NCBI GenBank assembly: GCA_004352715.1
Contig: SCFE01000004.1
Span: 62,001 to 126,000, forward strand
Direction: 5' to 3'
Source of the DNA: Hofstenia miamia
Taxonomy: Eukaryota; Xenacoelomorpha; Acoela
DNA length: 64,000 nucleotides
Below are positions 33,382 through 45,695 of the stretch, one piece after another; positions within the stretch are counted from its first letter, which is position 1, and each line of letters starts with the position of its first letter. The notes under the pieces were generated by a model. The model saw only the letters and a program-made list of their open reading frames with translations, made no database searches and was not told the origin of the DNA. The position numbers and the translations under genes are program-made.

Positions 33382-36300
33382 GTAAGTTCCATTAACCCAG
33401 TTACTTCATTCTTTATCTAAATATGTCTATAAACAATTGTTAATACAATATACAAATACGAAGGCAGCCGATGAGTTACTGTAACAAACTGCTCGATTGC
33501 CTGGGAGGCTACAGAAAAGCAGTAAACCGTTTACTGTGATTGAATTTTATTCAATATCAATTTTTACCGTAAATATTTGAAATGACCACATCAAAGTATT
33601 TTTTTATTACTTTAGGTGTTTTCTTTTTGCATATCATTGTCTTTTTCACATCTGTGTTTTGTTAATGAATTTAGTATTACAGACTTTTTCAATCTGATTT
33701 TTTAAAAAATCATCTTTAGTCTTGTGTCATATTCTTCTGTGGGACTTTCAAATTCGAGGAACTTGTCTTTCTTTTCAAATATTCTGTCGTCATCGTAATG
33801 ATTGTTTTATGGGAACTTGTAAAATATTTCGCTATAAATTCGTGCTCTGATTTTATTAATGTCTAGGGTATTTTGTTAGTTAATTAACGCGCAGTCGTTG
33901 TTATTATTTAAAAATTGTACGATGCTGTGCAGCACTCTGTCATATGTTCCTGTTTAGCAAAAGTAATTTTAAATTTATTTGAAACACGGCTGTACAATAC
34001 CATTTAAAAGAATCTAAATTGCCCATCCTAGCTCATGTAATATAACAATTAAACATCATCGTATTTAGGGACTAGTCCACCATTACATAGTGCACTTTTT
34101 GCAAAAAATTCGTCTCGAATTCTTTTTGTAACACAGAATTATTGTTTTACCATACCCACCCCACCCATACTTTTTCAAACGGTTTGCAGGAAAGTTGAAA
34201 ACATTCATTGTTTGGCAATATATTTTATTTTCTAAAGCCTAATGTCCTAAATGTCAATGAACATTGATGTATGCAGTGCGCACTTAATTTTACAGATAAA
34301 ATTGAGAAAACGAACATTGCCCTCCCTTCCCAATAATTTATACATTATACAATTATTTTCTTATTCTTTTTATATATTATTTTATTACAAATCTGAACAA
34401 AGGTATTGAGGAAGTTACCAATTGAATGATTGCATTTATACTGCTGTCCAACGTAATTTTTGGCAGCTTTCGGTTTTTTCAAATATATAATAAAAAATGA
34501 AATCTTTTAAAAGTTACTAGGAAGCCGCACTTTAGAATTTCATTACCTGGTTGTAGCATAATGTTGAGATAATAAACAAAATGTGGAAATTTCACGGGTG
34601 TCTTAGTTCTCGGGATATGTTATTTCTTACATTACATATTTTATTGTATGATTATTTAATTATTGAGTGGAAAAAATCGTATTGCAGTTATTTCTTTAAT
34701 AATTTTGATTAGCATTGAATAACATGAAGTCTTTGAAGTTTTTGCGGTTTGGTTACATACTTCATTCGTTTTTCCGATATATGGCTAATATCTGAAGCTG
34801 TTGGGATATAATTATACACCATTACATACAATTATTATATCGAGCAATAATTATCTTTTTGTAAATTTTCAAGCTATATAATTGCTCCCCTCCTCCTTCG
34901 ACCGTTACGTTAGAAAAAAATTTACCCTTCTATAAAGACTGCCCCTACCCACTAACAATTCTTCCGGCTCTCCTGAGTACTTAGTAATCCTTCCAAAAAA
35001 TTATTATACAAAAATGCTCTATAACACTCATTTTCGTTTCTTTGCAGAATGCCTATCAAGAAGCATTATAAAGATATCTGTGCGTAAATTCTCGGTAAAT
35101 AATAAATTTGTTTTGGAAATCGCATGTTTGCCAAAATTCAATCTTATTCCGGAGTTTCGTTAATATAGCGTCTATCATAATACAGTTAAATAAAAATTGA
35201 AAAGACGGATTGGAACCAATCTAATTGCATTACGTCGGATAGGGCGAACAAGGACTTTGTGCCTCATCAGTAACACATTTACATCAAGGTTATTCCGATT
35301 TCTGTGATTTCCGGCAAAGACTGTTGTTTATATCTCTGCGGTCACTAATGATAGCAGTAAGCATTTTAGTATACATTTCATCGTCATTAAGTTCATTTCA
35401 ATTGACACATATGTACATTTAATGTCTGATCATGCTATTAAGTAATTATTAATTTTATATTTTTAGTTGTTTTCTATAAATTAGTAAACTTACATTTATT
35501 TTGTGAAGTTTTAGGCCCAGTTTAAAACAGCCTACGCTAGTGAGAGTGTGGTTGTATTTCAAGCTTGGTGAAGAAAGCTCTGTAAACTATTAACTTTCGA
35601 CATGCCATACAATGATTGTAAATATCATATACACACCGTTCAGTGGTGACATACGCAAAGGGGAATGTTTTATTTCATTATCAATAGTGGGAAAACACCG
35701 ATTAACTTAATGCTGCTCCCAAACCAATTTTCTTCGAATTAATAATAAAGTTACACAATTTGAGAGAAGTCTGACAGTTCCTACCATAGAGTTATCCATT
35801 TTAACTCAAAAATGTTGAAAAGCTAAAGGTTGTCCTTATTTCTGGATAAGGTGAACATTTGTCAATAATGCAACTGCACACGTAAAATTTGCTGAGAAAG
35901 TAATTTTTTAATTCTGGCTTGAAACCTTACTAATGGTGAAAACAAGCTACACTTTTATAGTTGATGATAGTTTCTCCTACCCCTTAGTAAACCAGAATGC
36001 CCAATATTGTTCATAGAGACCATGATAATGTATAGAAACTTGATGGCATAGTAAGTTTAAAGAGTAATTCCTAGATCCTAGGCCAAATTACTTTTAATTA
36101 TTTTCATTTTTAAACACAAATTTATTTATAACTTTAACTTACGCAGAAGGTTATAAAATTTCATTGGAACACCCCATTATTATAGAGTTTCGAGGAGCTA
36201 CAATTGCATAAAATCTGCTATTTTTAAAAGTTTTCCCTAATTGAATTCGTTGTAATTTATAATTATAGAAAGTTTTTGTCTATAGTCTAGGACGCAGCAG

Positions 36301-37555
36301 TACATCGAGTCGAAACTGACTCGCTTGCAGAAATACATGTAGTAGCCTGTAGTAAACGCATTTTCTTGTATTTCTTGTATCGGAAAGATTTATGAAACTG
36401 CCGATCCCTTGTAAAAAAAGAATTGGTAGAAATTGTATTCAAGAACATATGAGTTTAATGTTAACTTCGAACTATGAAATAATAAATTACCCCAAATTTT
36501 CTCGCCATTTTAAATCTTAATTGAATCTTTAATACTGCATAAATGATCTAACCATTTTCTACAAAATGCTTTAAAATACAGGAAATTTTTAAACAGCGAG
36601 AGGTTAAAAAATTTTTTTCTTAAAATATAAAATTAATCTTTTTTGACTAGTTATGCAAAATCTATAGACATTTTGTGGCAAGCTGATTTATGAAGTTTTT
36701 CAAATTTTACTCTTGAATGTTTCTAAATGCATAAGAGCAAGTGTTGTAGAATACCACTTTTTCAAAGCAAAATCCAAACAGTTTTTGAATATATTGGGAT
36801 TTTATCTCATGAAATAGGTCACAATATTTTCCCATTTGCAAGTATTACAATATCAATTATTTTTATATTCTTTAATGGAAAATATTGTCAACAAAAAGTT
36901 GTTCTAGAATATTAAATTAAAGTTTTTTAAATGTTTTCTATTTCGCCAAAAGATGTATCTATGTGTTTTTGTTAGATTTTTCCATTTATGTTCTAGCTGA
37001 CCTGTAAAAGATTACAAACGAATGCTGAATCAAGATAACTTCCTGGAATCATTATTTTTGTCAAAATTCTTCATAGGGATGCAAAAGTAAATCCATTCTT
37101 TAGAAGCAACTGTTCTTACTCGTTCAAGTAATACTCAATGATAATATCACCTTTAGTATCTTTCAGGCTAAATAGAATATGTTTCATGTCTCTGTCAGTC
37201 GCCTCCAGCATCTGCAACCTGAATTCCTAACAGTACAGTATTGATTTGTTTAATGATATCACTTTTGTTTTTATTGGCTGTCGGTTAATTTCTTTATTCT
37301 CTTACCTGTCATGTAACTGCATTTAATCTTTGAATTCGCTATCTTTGCACTGGTTTATGCTGTTTGAGATCAGTTGAAAACTGTATTTAATTGCTACGCG
37401 ATTCACTTCAGTTTAAAAAATTGTTCATTATTTTTGTTTAGTTTCACCTTATGTAGTAGACTTACGCGGCATTATTAGTCATATGGGATTTAGTGGTACC
37501 TGCCGCCTGGGACAGACATCCGAGATTAAACATTTTAATGAAAGTGAGATTACAA
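33382..37555. other. Probable kinase intron or flank, AT-rich
   Basis: I searched on the plus strand for the next kinase exon (LSRMEYVHSKN, YRDVKPEN, IIDFGLA) and did not find it. A small hairpin CGAGTC-GAAACT-GACTCG lies near 36308. The end (37465-37555) before the gap is less AT-rich (TACCTGCCGCCTGGGACAG) and may be the edge of a repeat. Confidence 0.5.
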
Positions 37556-38555
37556 NNNNNNNNNNNNNNNNNNNNNNNNNNNNNNNNNNNNNNNNNNNNN
37601 NNNNNNNNNNNNNNNNNNNNNNNNNNNNNNNNNNNNNNNNNNNNNNNNNNNNNNNNNNNNNNNNNNNNNNNNNNNNNNNNNNNNNNNNNNNNNNNNNNNN
37701 NNNNNNNNNNNNNNNNNNNNNNNNNNNNNNNNNNNNNNNNNNNNNNNNNNNNNNNNNNNNNNNNNNNNNNNNNNNNNNNNNNNNNNNNNNNNNNNNNNNN
37801 NNNNNNNNNNNNNNNNNNNNNNNNNNNNNNNNNNNNNNNNNNNNNNNNNNNNNNNNNNNNNNNNNNNNNNNNNNNNNNNNNNNNNNNNNNNNNNNNNNNN
37901 NNNNNNNNNNNNNNNNNNNNNNNNNNNNNNNNNNNNNNNNNNNNNNNNNNNNNNNNNNNNNNNNNNNNNNNNNNNNNNNNNNNNNNNNNNNNNNNNNNNN
38001 NNNNNNNNNNNNNNNNNNNNNNNNNNNNNNNNNNNNNNNNNNNNNNNNNNNNNNNNNNNNNNNNNNNNNNNNNNNNNNNNNNNNNNNNNNNNNNNNNNNN
38101 NNNNNNNNNNNNNNNNNNNNNNNNNNNNNNNNNNNNNNNNNNNNNNNNNNNNNNNNNNNNNNNNNNNNNNNNNNNNNNNNNNNNNNNNNNNNNNNNNNNN
38201 NNNNNNNNNNNNNNNNNNNNNNNNNNNNNNNNNNNNNNNNNNNNNNNNNNNNNNNNNNNNNNNNNNNNNNNNNNNNNNNNNNNNNNNNNNNNNNNNNNNN
38301 NNNNNNNNNNNNNNNNNNNNNNNNNNNNNNNNNNNNNNNNNNNNNNNNNNNNNNNNNNNNNNNNNNNNNNNNNNNNNNNNNNNNNNNNNNNNNNNNNNNN
38401 NNNNNNNNNNNNNNNNNNNNNNNNNNNNNNNNNNNNNNNNNNNNNNNNNNNNNNNNNNNNNNNNNNNNNNNNNNNNNNNNNNNNNNNNNNNNNNNNNNNN
38501 NNNNNNNNNNNNNNNNNNNNNNNNNNNNNNNNNNNNNNNNNNNNNNNNNNNNNNN
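37556..38555. other. Assembly gap (1000 N)
   Basis: Exactly 1000 N, which suggests a placeholder rather than a measured size. A missing kinase exon could lie here. Confidence 0.99.
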
Positions 38556-38712
38556 AGTCATGGGACAATATTTTAGCTGCAGAGATAATTGAGGAGATAC
38601 AAAAGCTCCTGTCAAGTCCCACAATCAAGCTCCTACCACAAACTTAACTGGCATTGTGTAACATCCTCCACCTAGCTTGTTANTGTAGCGAAACATGTTT
38701 GCGGAATAAATC

Positions 38713-38716
<4 letters not shown>
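38556..38716 (+). other. Possible 3' end of a repeat element
   Basis: Less AT-rich sequence right of the gap ends GCGAAACATGTTTGCGG, a short inverted repeat (CGAAACATGTTTGCG), then AATAAA at 38705-38710 and a (TA)n run. This looks like a retroelement 3' end, but I cannot name the family. One unresolved base lies at 38683. Confidence 0.3.

Positions 38717-38747
<31 letters not shown>
38717..38747. repeat. (TA)n microsatellite
   Basis: Perfect 31-base run directly after the AATAAA-containing segment. Confidence 0.95.
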
Positions 38748-38751
<4 letters not shown>

Positions 38752-41700
38752 AATAAAATATGTACAAAACAAATGAAGCTAATTTACACATAAAAGCACA
38801 CAAACACACATATTTACAAATAAAAAACCACTCTATTTTTCGCCAGATGTTGTATTTGTTTGAGGTTCCGTAGTTATATTAGCATGCTAGAAAGTTGTGT
38901 TTAAGCATTTTTTAAACGTGTATATATTTTCTGCAGCTCTTATTTCCAATGGTAAGTTTTCCCATAATCTAATCGTGGATGTTATCGTTGATGTATTCCA
39001 AGCTTATGATTTTATTGAAATATTATTCTTGAAGAAATTATTCAATGATGAAGTAGGGTTGTAAATTAGTTTGATGAGACATAATAGTCTATTTGATGTG
39101 ATAAATTTTAGACAAATAAGAATTTTTTGAGGACTTTTTTTATAGTAGTAGTTTAGGTTGTGGCTAATAGTTGCAAGTATAAATAGAAAAATACTATCGG
39201 AATTATGCATAATTAGATGTTATTTCTATCATTTTGGACTTCAGAAAAGAATAAAATGATCTCAATCGATGCAATTTTCTGTTATCGTAGTCTCATCATG
39301 TGATGAATACAATGAAATCTCTATAACTTGACGCTTTAGGTACGCTGTTCAGCTTTTCAAATTAGTGAGGTATCTAACAAACATATTTACACGGGTCGGG
39401 CTAGGCAGCATATATATTTTCTATTATTATTAAATTTGCAATAAATTATTCTTTATTGCCTCCTCGAATGGTAGCCCAAAATAGATAGCAAACATAATTG
39501 ATTTCCTTTATCAAAAAATGGGCGCATGTGTTATGTCTTTGACACTCATCTTCAAAAATTCTTTATAAGCTTTGAAGTCATTTGCTTCGATTAACCCGAC
39601 ATCGCAAAAATACATGGTCTAATTGGACTATTTTAACTCGGAATTGTTAATTCCACTCGAAAATTACATATTTGCACTATAAGTTTTGCGATGCTTTTCA
39701 TAATGTAAAAATGAAATGTTCTCTATTCGTTGACTACTAATTCGTATTTGAATAGAAAATTTTCAATATGGTATTAATGCTTTTGATAGCTATTTCAATT
39801 TATTGTAATTAATACTAGTTTAAATTTTGAGTACTTTTGTCGAGGAAGTAATTTTTCTTAATAAGACAATTACCACTTTTCGAAACTCCATTAAATTGAG
39901 ACAAGGGAATGGATCCACCCCTTAATGTCGGTAATGTGTTTTCAACTGTACTAATTCCACTTAAAGCCAAACGTTGACTCATCGAAATGAGAAAACTTAA
40001 TTTTCCAACTACCTTTAGAATCAAAGTGTTTTTGAGATTCCTTCTCTACAATGAAACTTTACAACGGGACACTTTTCATCTAATCTTTAAAATGTTGTCA
40101 CAATGAAAACAATTAATGTTTTTGTCTTGTTTAAATTGTTGGAGTTTTTTTGGAGTGCTTTACTTTTTGCCGATCTAAATGCATTGTGATTGCGTATTGG
40201 GTTAAAGCGCCTGTACATGGGTACAATAAGATTTAATTTTAATAAAATGCTTACTAGCAATGGTATTTTATTATGCTGCAATTTTTTATTCATTTTCGGG
40301 GTTAATAGAAGAATCGGCAGAGTAGTAGGGTGGGTAAGTCCCGATCTGATCCGAACTGAACTTCGCCTCTCTAGAGTGTACTGACTGGCGTTATGGCATG
40401 ATATCTCTGGCAACCCCGACACATAGTGTTGTTCTGTGTTGAGGGTTATCAACAAAATGATGTCATGAGCTTTCATCAACTAATAATACTAACGAAGTGT
40501 AACTACGAATTTAATTGCGAGAAGGCACAGTAATGTTTGTGGAGCCAAGGCATAACTCATAGGCCAAATCTGCAGCTTTCGCAATTGACCTGAGACGCAC
40601 TCGTGTTCTGGGCACCATTAAACAAGAAACTGTTTTGTTTCTATAGTTTCCACTGATTTCTTAGAGGGTTTCCAAGCACTACAGCTGAAGGTGATCCTTG
40701 CCTTCATTATCGCCCTCATATGTGCGAAAGGCATGTGATTGCATCTCTTGTGCAACCTTTTTTAACGTTTCCATAAGTTCAGTAATCCGTATGGATTGGC
40801 TTCGCAATATTCGTAGCGTTTGACAGCACAGTTGAAGGCCTTGAATGCAAAGAATTTTTTGTCATTCTTTAGGCAGTCTAGCTATCTCTAAGACAGTCCA
40901 ACCCTTAGGAGATAGATTATTCACTGGAATGTCGCCACGAGGAGGTTACCTGCTCAGGCTTTAACTAAAGAGACTGAACGGTACACAAACTAGGGCTTGT
41001 TATATAACATGTTGCGCATCATGACCCAATCGGATCCCAAATTTTTTTTGCATCCTTGATTATAATCTTCTGCGTCTGTAATTATTTAATTATTTTTCAA
41101 CATTCTGAATTTACATTTAGCAGAGTTAATCCTAAAGGTTATCAATGTTTTCTTTGATTAAACATCAATTGGTCAATTAAAGGTTTCTAGTTTTAATAAC
41201 ATGTCTTTTATGTTGTGATTTTCATAGAATGCTTTTAGTGAATTTGATGGTTATCACATTATTAAACCATACTGCTAACATAAATTATTCAATACTGATC
41301 TCTTTAGTAATGCATATTTAATTTAACCAATGTTGTTTATATAAATCCAAGCATCCGTTTTAGTTTTCTCTAGTTGTGGTATTCCTGTTCGTTTAGAAAT
41401 AAATTTGACATATTTAAGCTGACATGTTTCAAATAATATCACTTAAAACGTACTTCTTAATTATTAGTTTTTGTTTCTTTCTGTAACCTAAACGCAAAAT
41501 TACCAATTGAAGCAACAAGTCAATATTATTTATATACATGTACATTCTCATTGGTGTGTTTCTTAAAGACTGTGCTGAAACGCAAATCATGTGCGAGGCC
41601 AATATCTCAAGCATGTCCAATACTAATTGTAATGAAATTGAAGACTTGGTCTATCATGTTTGCACTGTCGCAAGCAGCTGTGCGAGGCCACATTTTGGCA

Positions 41701-42440
41701 TGGAATTATCCAAATTCAAGTTTAGCAGAAACATTTGATTTATCACCCTAGCCATAACACTAGATTCCAAGCATCCACAGCCTAAAGACACGCTGTAATT
41801 GAACTATATTCTTATGTCTGAATTTAATTGTTATACTAACAACAAAAATTCAAGACCGTGGAGGACTATGATATGGGCTGGCAATGCAACTAATACAAAA
41901 CAAACGTCAACCAAAATCAATCATTGCACTGATTAGAAAGCAACATCTAGCATCGTTAATGACACAGCAATTGCATATTCAGGTGAATGATAAGTTTGGA
42001 CTGTATATACCACGTGCAAATCTCTTACATACAAACACTTATAATTGAAAATTGAACTAAATATAGATTCTCTTATTGTTTATGTTCAACAGACGTATCA
42101 TCTTTAATTATTAGCTGTCTTTGGTTTCCATATGACGAAGATAATTGTTTTTGCCTTAATTATGCCTTCAAATCTAATTCATCTATTCGCTACAACTTAC
42201 ATAGAGAATATTGTGTTCATTAATTTTCGCTTAATTCATTAGACTTATATTATTAAATTTCGGTTTTTTTATGTTATATGAGTGTGAAACGACTTGTTTT
42301 CCATTATTTCCATTATCGATTACCAATAAACCTTCGATTATTCTGTGCTATTATTATAGATGTGGTGAATTACGAATTGCCTGAAAACTGTTTTGTCGAA
42401 AATTTTGTTTTGAGATTTATCAAATGAAGACAAATTTAGA
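38748..42440. other. AT-rich sequence with two weak coding-like patches
   Basis: Mostly featureless. A minus-strand frame 40024-39815 (RLALSGISTVENTLPTLRGG) looks protein-like but is unidentified. At 40500-41050 composition is less AT-rich, and minus-strand frames overlap (YEYCEANPYGLLNLWKR and SQSIRITELMETLKKVAQEM), suggesting a frameshifted coding relic of unknown family. Confidence 0.35.
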
Positions 42441-42446
42441 CTTCTA

Positions 42447-42725
42447 GATGAACACCCAATAATTGTTCCATACCATATTCTTCAAGTTTTCGATCAAGTG
42501 ATCTCCTGTTGCAAGCAACTCCTCTAATATATGATGATTAGAATCATGCAAATTCTCCAGCATCAAATCCATTAAATTGAGTTTGGTGATGTGTGGACGA
42601 GATGATCCTATTGAGAAAATATTTTTGTTGATTTGGCTGATTGATGCACGTGGGTGTTTGATTATAGGTATGTGAGAGAACTTGGCATCAATTTTAGCAG
42701 TAGGTTTTACAAAAATTAGAGGTGT
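42447..42725 (-). other. Unidentified 93-codon open frame, candidate exon
   Basis: Open between a stop at 42726-42728 and a stop at 42444-42446 on the minus strand, without an early Met, which may be why ORF callers miss it. The peptide is not low-complexity. It includes IIKHPRASISQINKNIFSIG, then a predicted amphipathic helical stretch LMDLMLENLHDSNHHILEEL and LATGDHLIENLKNM. A possible donor, GTATGG, follows KNM. The helical part reminds me of spectrin-like repeats, but I cannot assign it. It could be an exon of an undetected minus-strand gene or a transposon remnant. Confidence 0.4.
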
Positions 42726-43114
42726 TCACTTAATTGTTCTCCATCAGCTGCACAATAAAGCTTGCGTCGATAAGATGATGTTGCAGTGTTCCGCCAGTGG
42801 ATTATTCTGTTTCTGCAATACTAATGTGAACACCTGGTATTTTTTGTCATCCTAATCAGTTTTTCAAATTTGATGCGTTTTTTCCCCTGCCTTCATTAGA
42901 CGTTCAGTAAACACTTATATCAAGTGTAGTGTCAAGTGTAGTGATTGAACAGAAAGTCATGTTTGATTACATTGAGATTTCCGATGCTGCCTAATTTTGT
43001 CCTTGAAAGTTTTTTGAATTGCAAATGATACACTATTTCCTGTAGAGACACTTGCTTGAAACGGAAGATTCATCATTAAACGTCAGCTATATGCTTCATT
43101 TTCAATTAAGACAN

Positions 43115-43117
<3 letters not shown>

Positions 43118-43148
<31 letters not shown>
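43118..43148. repeat. (TA)n microsatellite
   Basis: Perfect run of 31 bases. An unresolved base lies just before it at 43114. Confidence 0.95.
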
Positions 43149-43151
<3 letters not shown>

Positions 43152-44879
43152 GTAGTGTGTACCTACAAATATTTTATTTTGATGTACGCCTAACAGTTGG
43201 CACCCAAAATTGCGGCCGATTTTTGGCGTACATATGACGACTTGACTGCATTGATTAAACCGAGTTTGTCAAAAATGTTTACAGCATCTTTATTGAGGCC
43301 TAAAATTTCCTATGAGCGTACAAAAGTTTAGGAAAATTAATTTAAGAAGACATTTTTGTTTCCATATTGGTAGTGACTGTATTTTATTTTGACGTACATG
43401 TAATCAGTGATTTTGAATTTGAAAGGGAGTCAGCATCATGAAGTCTTGTTGTAACTATGACTATACATCAATGTAGAGAAGTTAAAGTCAGTTAGTAGTT
43501 ATGGTTTCATTGCACATTTAAATTATCATGATTGATTGATTGGTGGTTCATTCAATACAAAACCGTATTATATGAACACGCTCAAAACAATTTTTGTCCA
43601 CGTATTTTTCTTTCATGTTTTATTTGCAGTGTCCAATGAGAATACAGTTTATCTATCATCAAATTCTGATTGGAGCAATGAATTGACAATTCAAAAAAGA
43701 GTTCTCTTAAAAGCAATTTCAATATGACATTTAAAATACTGAACATCAACTATACAATTTATTTTTAATGAATCGATTCATTAAACCCCTGGGTTGTAAG
43801 TTCATTTTAAATTTTGCTTCAGTGATAATGTAGTAAATTATATTATGAAGCTTTAGTGTTAAGTTGCAAGCATACTGTTGTAATTTGATTTTAAACTTCG
43901 CCATCTAGCGAATACAATTTTCTTCAATCGGAGTTTATCTTTAGAATGATACAGTATTGCTTTCTGTTTAATCTCCGTGTGACTTTCTCAACATTTTAAT
44001 ATCGGTGACAATTTAACTATCATTCCCTGCTTTGAGATGCGAATATTTAATTATTTCCAAAACGTTCAAAATTCGAAGTTACTGCGTAATTTTATCGCTT
44101 CATTCCACATTAACAAATTTCTTTTATTTAAAGATAATCTCTGCTATCAAGTAAGTTGTAGTTGATAAGTAGCGCCAATATTTTCCATTTGAGTTGGAGT
44201 TGTTTTAATTTTGCATCAGATTCAAGTGTTTTGCTGGATGCTACTTCGAGTTTAATCGAGTTGTTCAATTTTAGCGAAATTTTATTTCAATTTTTAATTA
44301 ATTGGTTTGGCTTCGGCAAGGAAGGTAGCCAATATTTAACTGGAACTCTACCAATAGATTTTTGCTAACCCAATATTTTAATCAATTTCTCTTTTATGCA
44401 ATAGATTATTGCCAATAATTTGAAATACCTGGAATACAAATAATGAAACAAGAAGTAAATTGACAAGGCTTGTACAAACAAAAGAACGATAATTGTAAGC
44501 TTATGCAACCAAGTTTACTAGTGCTTCGTCTCAGAATTTTCCGTTAACACTTAGAAAAAGTTGTTGTCTTTAATGACGAAAGACGAGATTGGCTCTCCTA
44601 AAAACCTTTCGAAATTCGAACCAGTCAAATTCAATGTCATAAATGCAGAAGCTTGGATCAAAATTTAATTCCCTTAGATTCAATGACATGAAGAGTGGAA
44701 GGTGCTTCTAAGTAGGTCACAAGGGCATGAAGTAAGGTTGGTTCTCTGATAGACAAAGAAAATGTTGAAGTGTAAAAGATCTGGGACTATACAAGAAAGT
44801 AATCAAGCTAATACTACATTCAGTTACTAGATAGGGAAATATTCCTCGATGACATTTTTCAAATTGATGATAAAAAAAA
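43149..44879. other. AT-rich sequence without supportable genes
   Basis: Frames at 43536-43727 and 44162-44368 (plus) have no recognisable domain. The last few hundred bases (from about 44560) may be the 5' part of the piggyBac relic that follows. Confidence 0.4.
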
Positions 44880-45691
44880 GTGATGCAAATCTGGATAAAA
44901 AGGGTCTATCCCTGGTTTCGGATTCCTCCTAATATTTATGGGTGAATGGATCGAGTGAATTTTGTAAGATAAAGCATTGGTCCTAATCAATCAACACAAA
45001 ATAGAAATTTCAACTATTATTCGCTTATAATCTTTTTGAGGAAATTCTTCACTTTTCGCAGTTGAAAATCTAATCAGATTGGTTCCATTGATGAACAATT
45101 GACTCCTAGTCAATTAAAACGTTTGATTGACATATGTTACTTCCGAAGATTCATTTTGATACCAAACTTTCCATTGATGATTTGTGGTCCCAGCAAGCAA
45201 ATATTTTTTATAGAGTTGCTGTGTCAGAGAATCTGTTCAAAATATAGTTGAGAGTCATACGCTTTGATGATGTAACCACCAGAGATGTGCGGAAGTAGAC
45301 TTTTGCAGCTATACGGGAAATATAGGATGGCTTCAATTTTTTGGTGCTCCTTATAAATCAATAGGCCATATTGATGTTGATGAACAATTAGTGATCAATT
45401 GAAATAGATTACCTCATCGCATTTACAATAACAGTAAGCCTGGAAAATACACTGAGGAGCTTTTCGTTTACCACGACTGTTGATAGCATTCGAATTTTAG
45501 TTTGAAGTAACAGAGAAAAGAACTACGATATGTGCTTGTGGATAAAAGCAAAATATGAAACTTTTTATGATCTTTTCACATCACGATGCTGTTGTTGGCA
45601 ATGAATCAGTGAAAAGGAAATCAATGATCGTTTTTTAAAAAAAATCACACGTTTTTTCTGACGAAGGTCCCACGACATTGCCCACAGAGGG
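44880..45691 (+). mobile_element. piggyBac-type transposon relic, 3' part
   Basis: Plus-strand pieces fit a piggyBac transposase (DDE_Tnp_1_7 family) in order. Near 45217-45297, SENLFKI-stop-LRVIRFDDVTTRDVRK matches the SRNRF..I.R.LRFDD..TR region. This is followed by TFAAIREI. Near 45371-45478, IGHIDVDEQLV then RLPHRIYNNSKPGKYTEELF matches the VDEQLVPFRGR.PFRQY.PSKPAKYGIK block, which contains a catalytic Asp. Stops and frameshifts interrupt it. The right boundary is sharp: on the minus strand TTAA is followed by CCCTCTGTGGGCAATG, and piggyBac ends start CCC next to TTAA. The left end was not found. Confidence 0.75.
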
Positions 45692-45695
45692 TTAA
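45692..45695. repeat. TTAA target site at the piggyBac right end
   Basis: TTAA directly outside the terminal GGG of the element, as expected for piggyBac insertion. Confidence 0.65.

Noticed and set aside
37462-38647. Several 370-390-codon open frames on both strands
   Set aside because: They consist almost entirely of N from the assembly gap; only the few flanking codons are real sequence.
40087-40479. 130-codon minus-strand frame with a phrase like LERRSSVRIRSG
   Set aside because: Resembles the accidental translation products of repeats or tRNA-like sequences; no domain, no splice context, and no tRNA fold could be drawn by eye.
42715-42840. Possible small inverted-repeat element (AGGTGTTCAC / GTGAACACCT)
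   Set aside because: Only 10 bp of inverted match and no further terminal similarity; could be chance.
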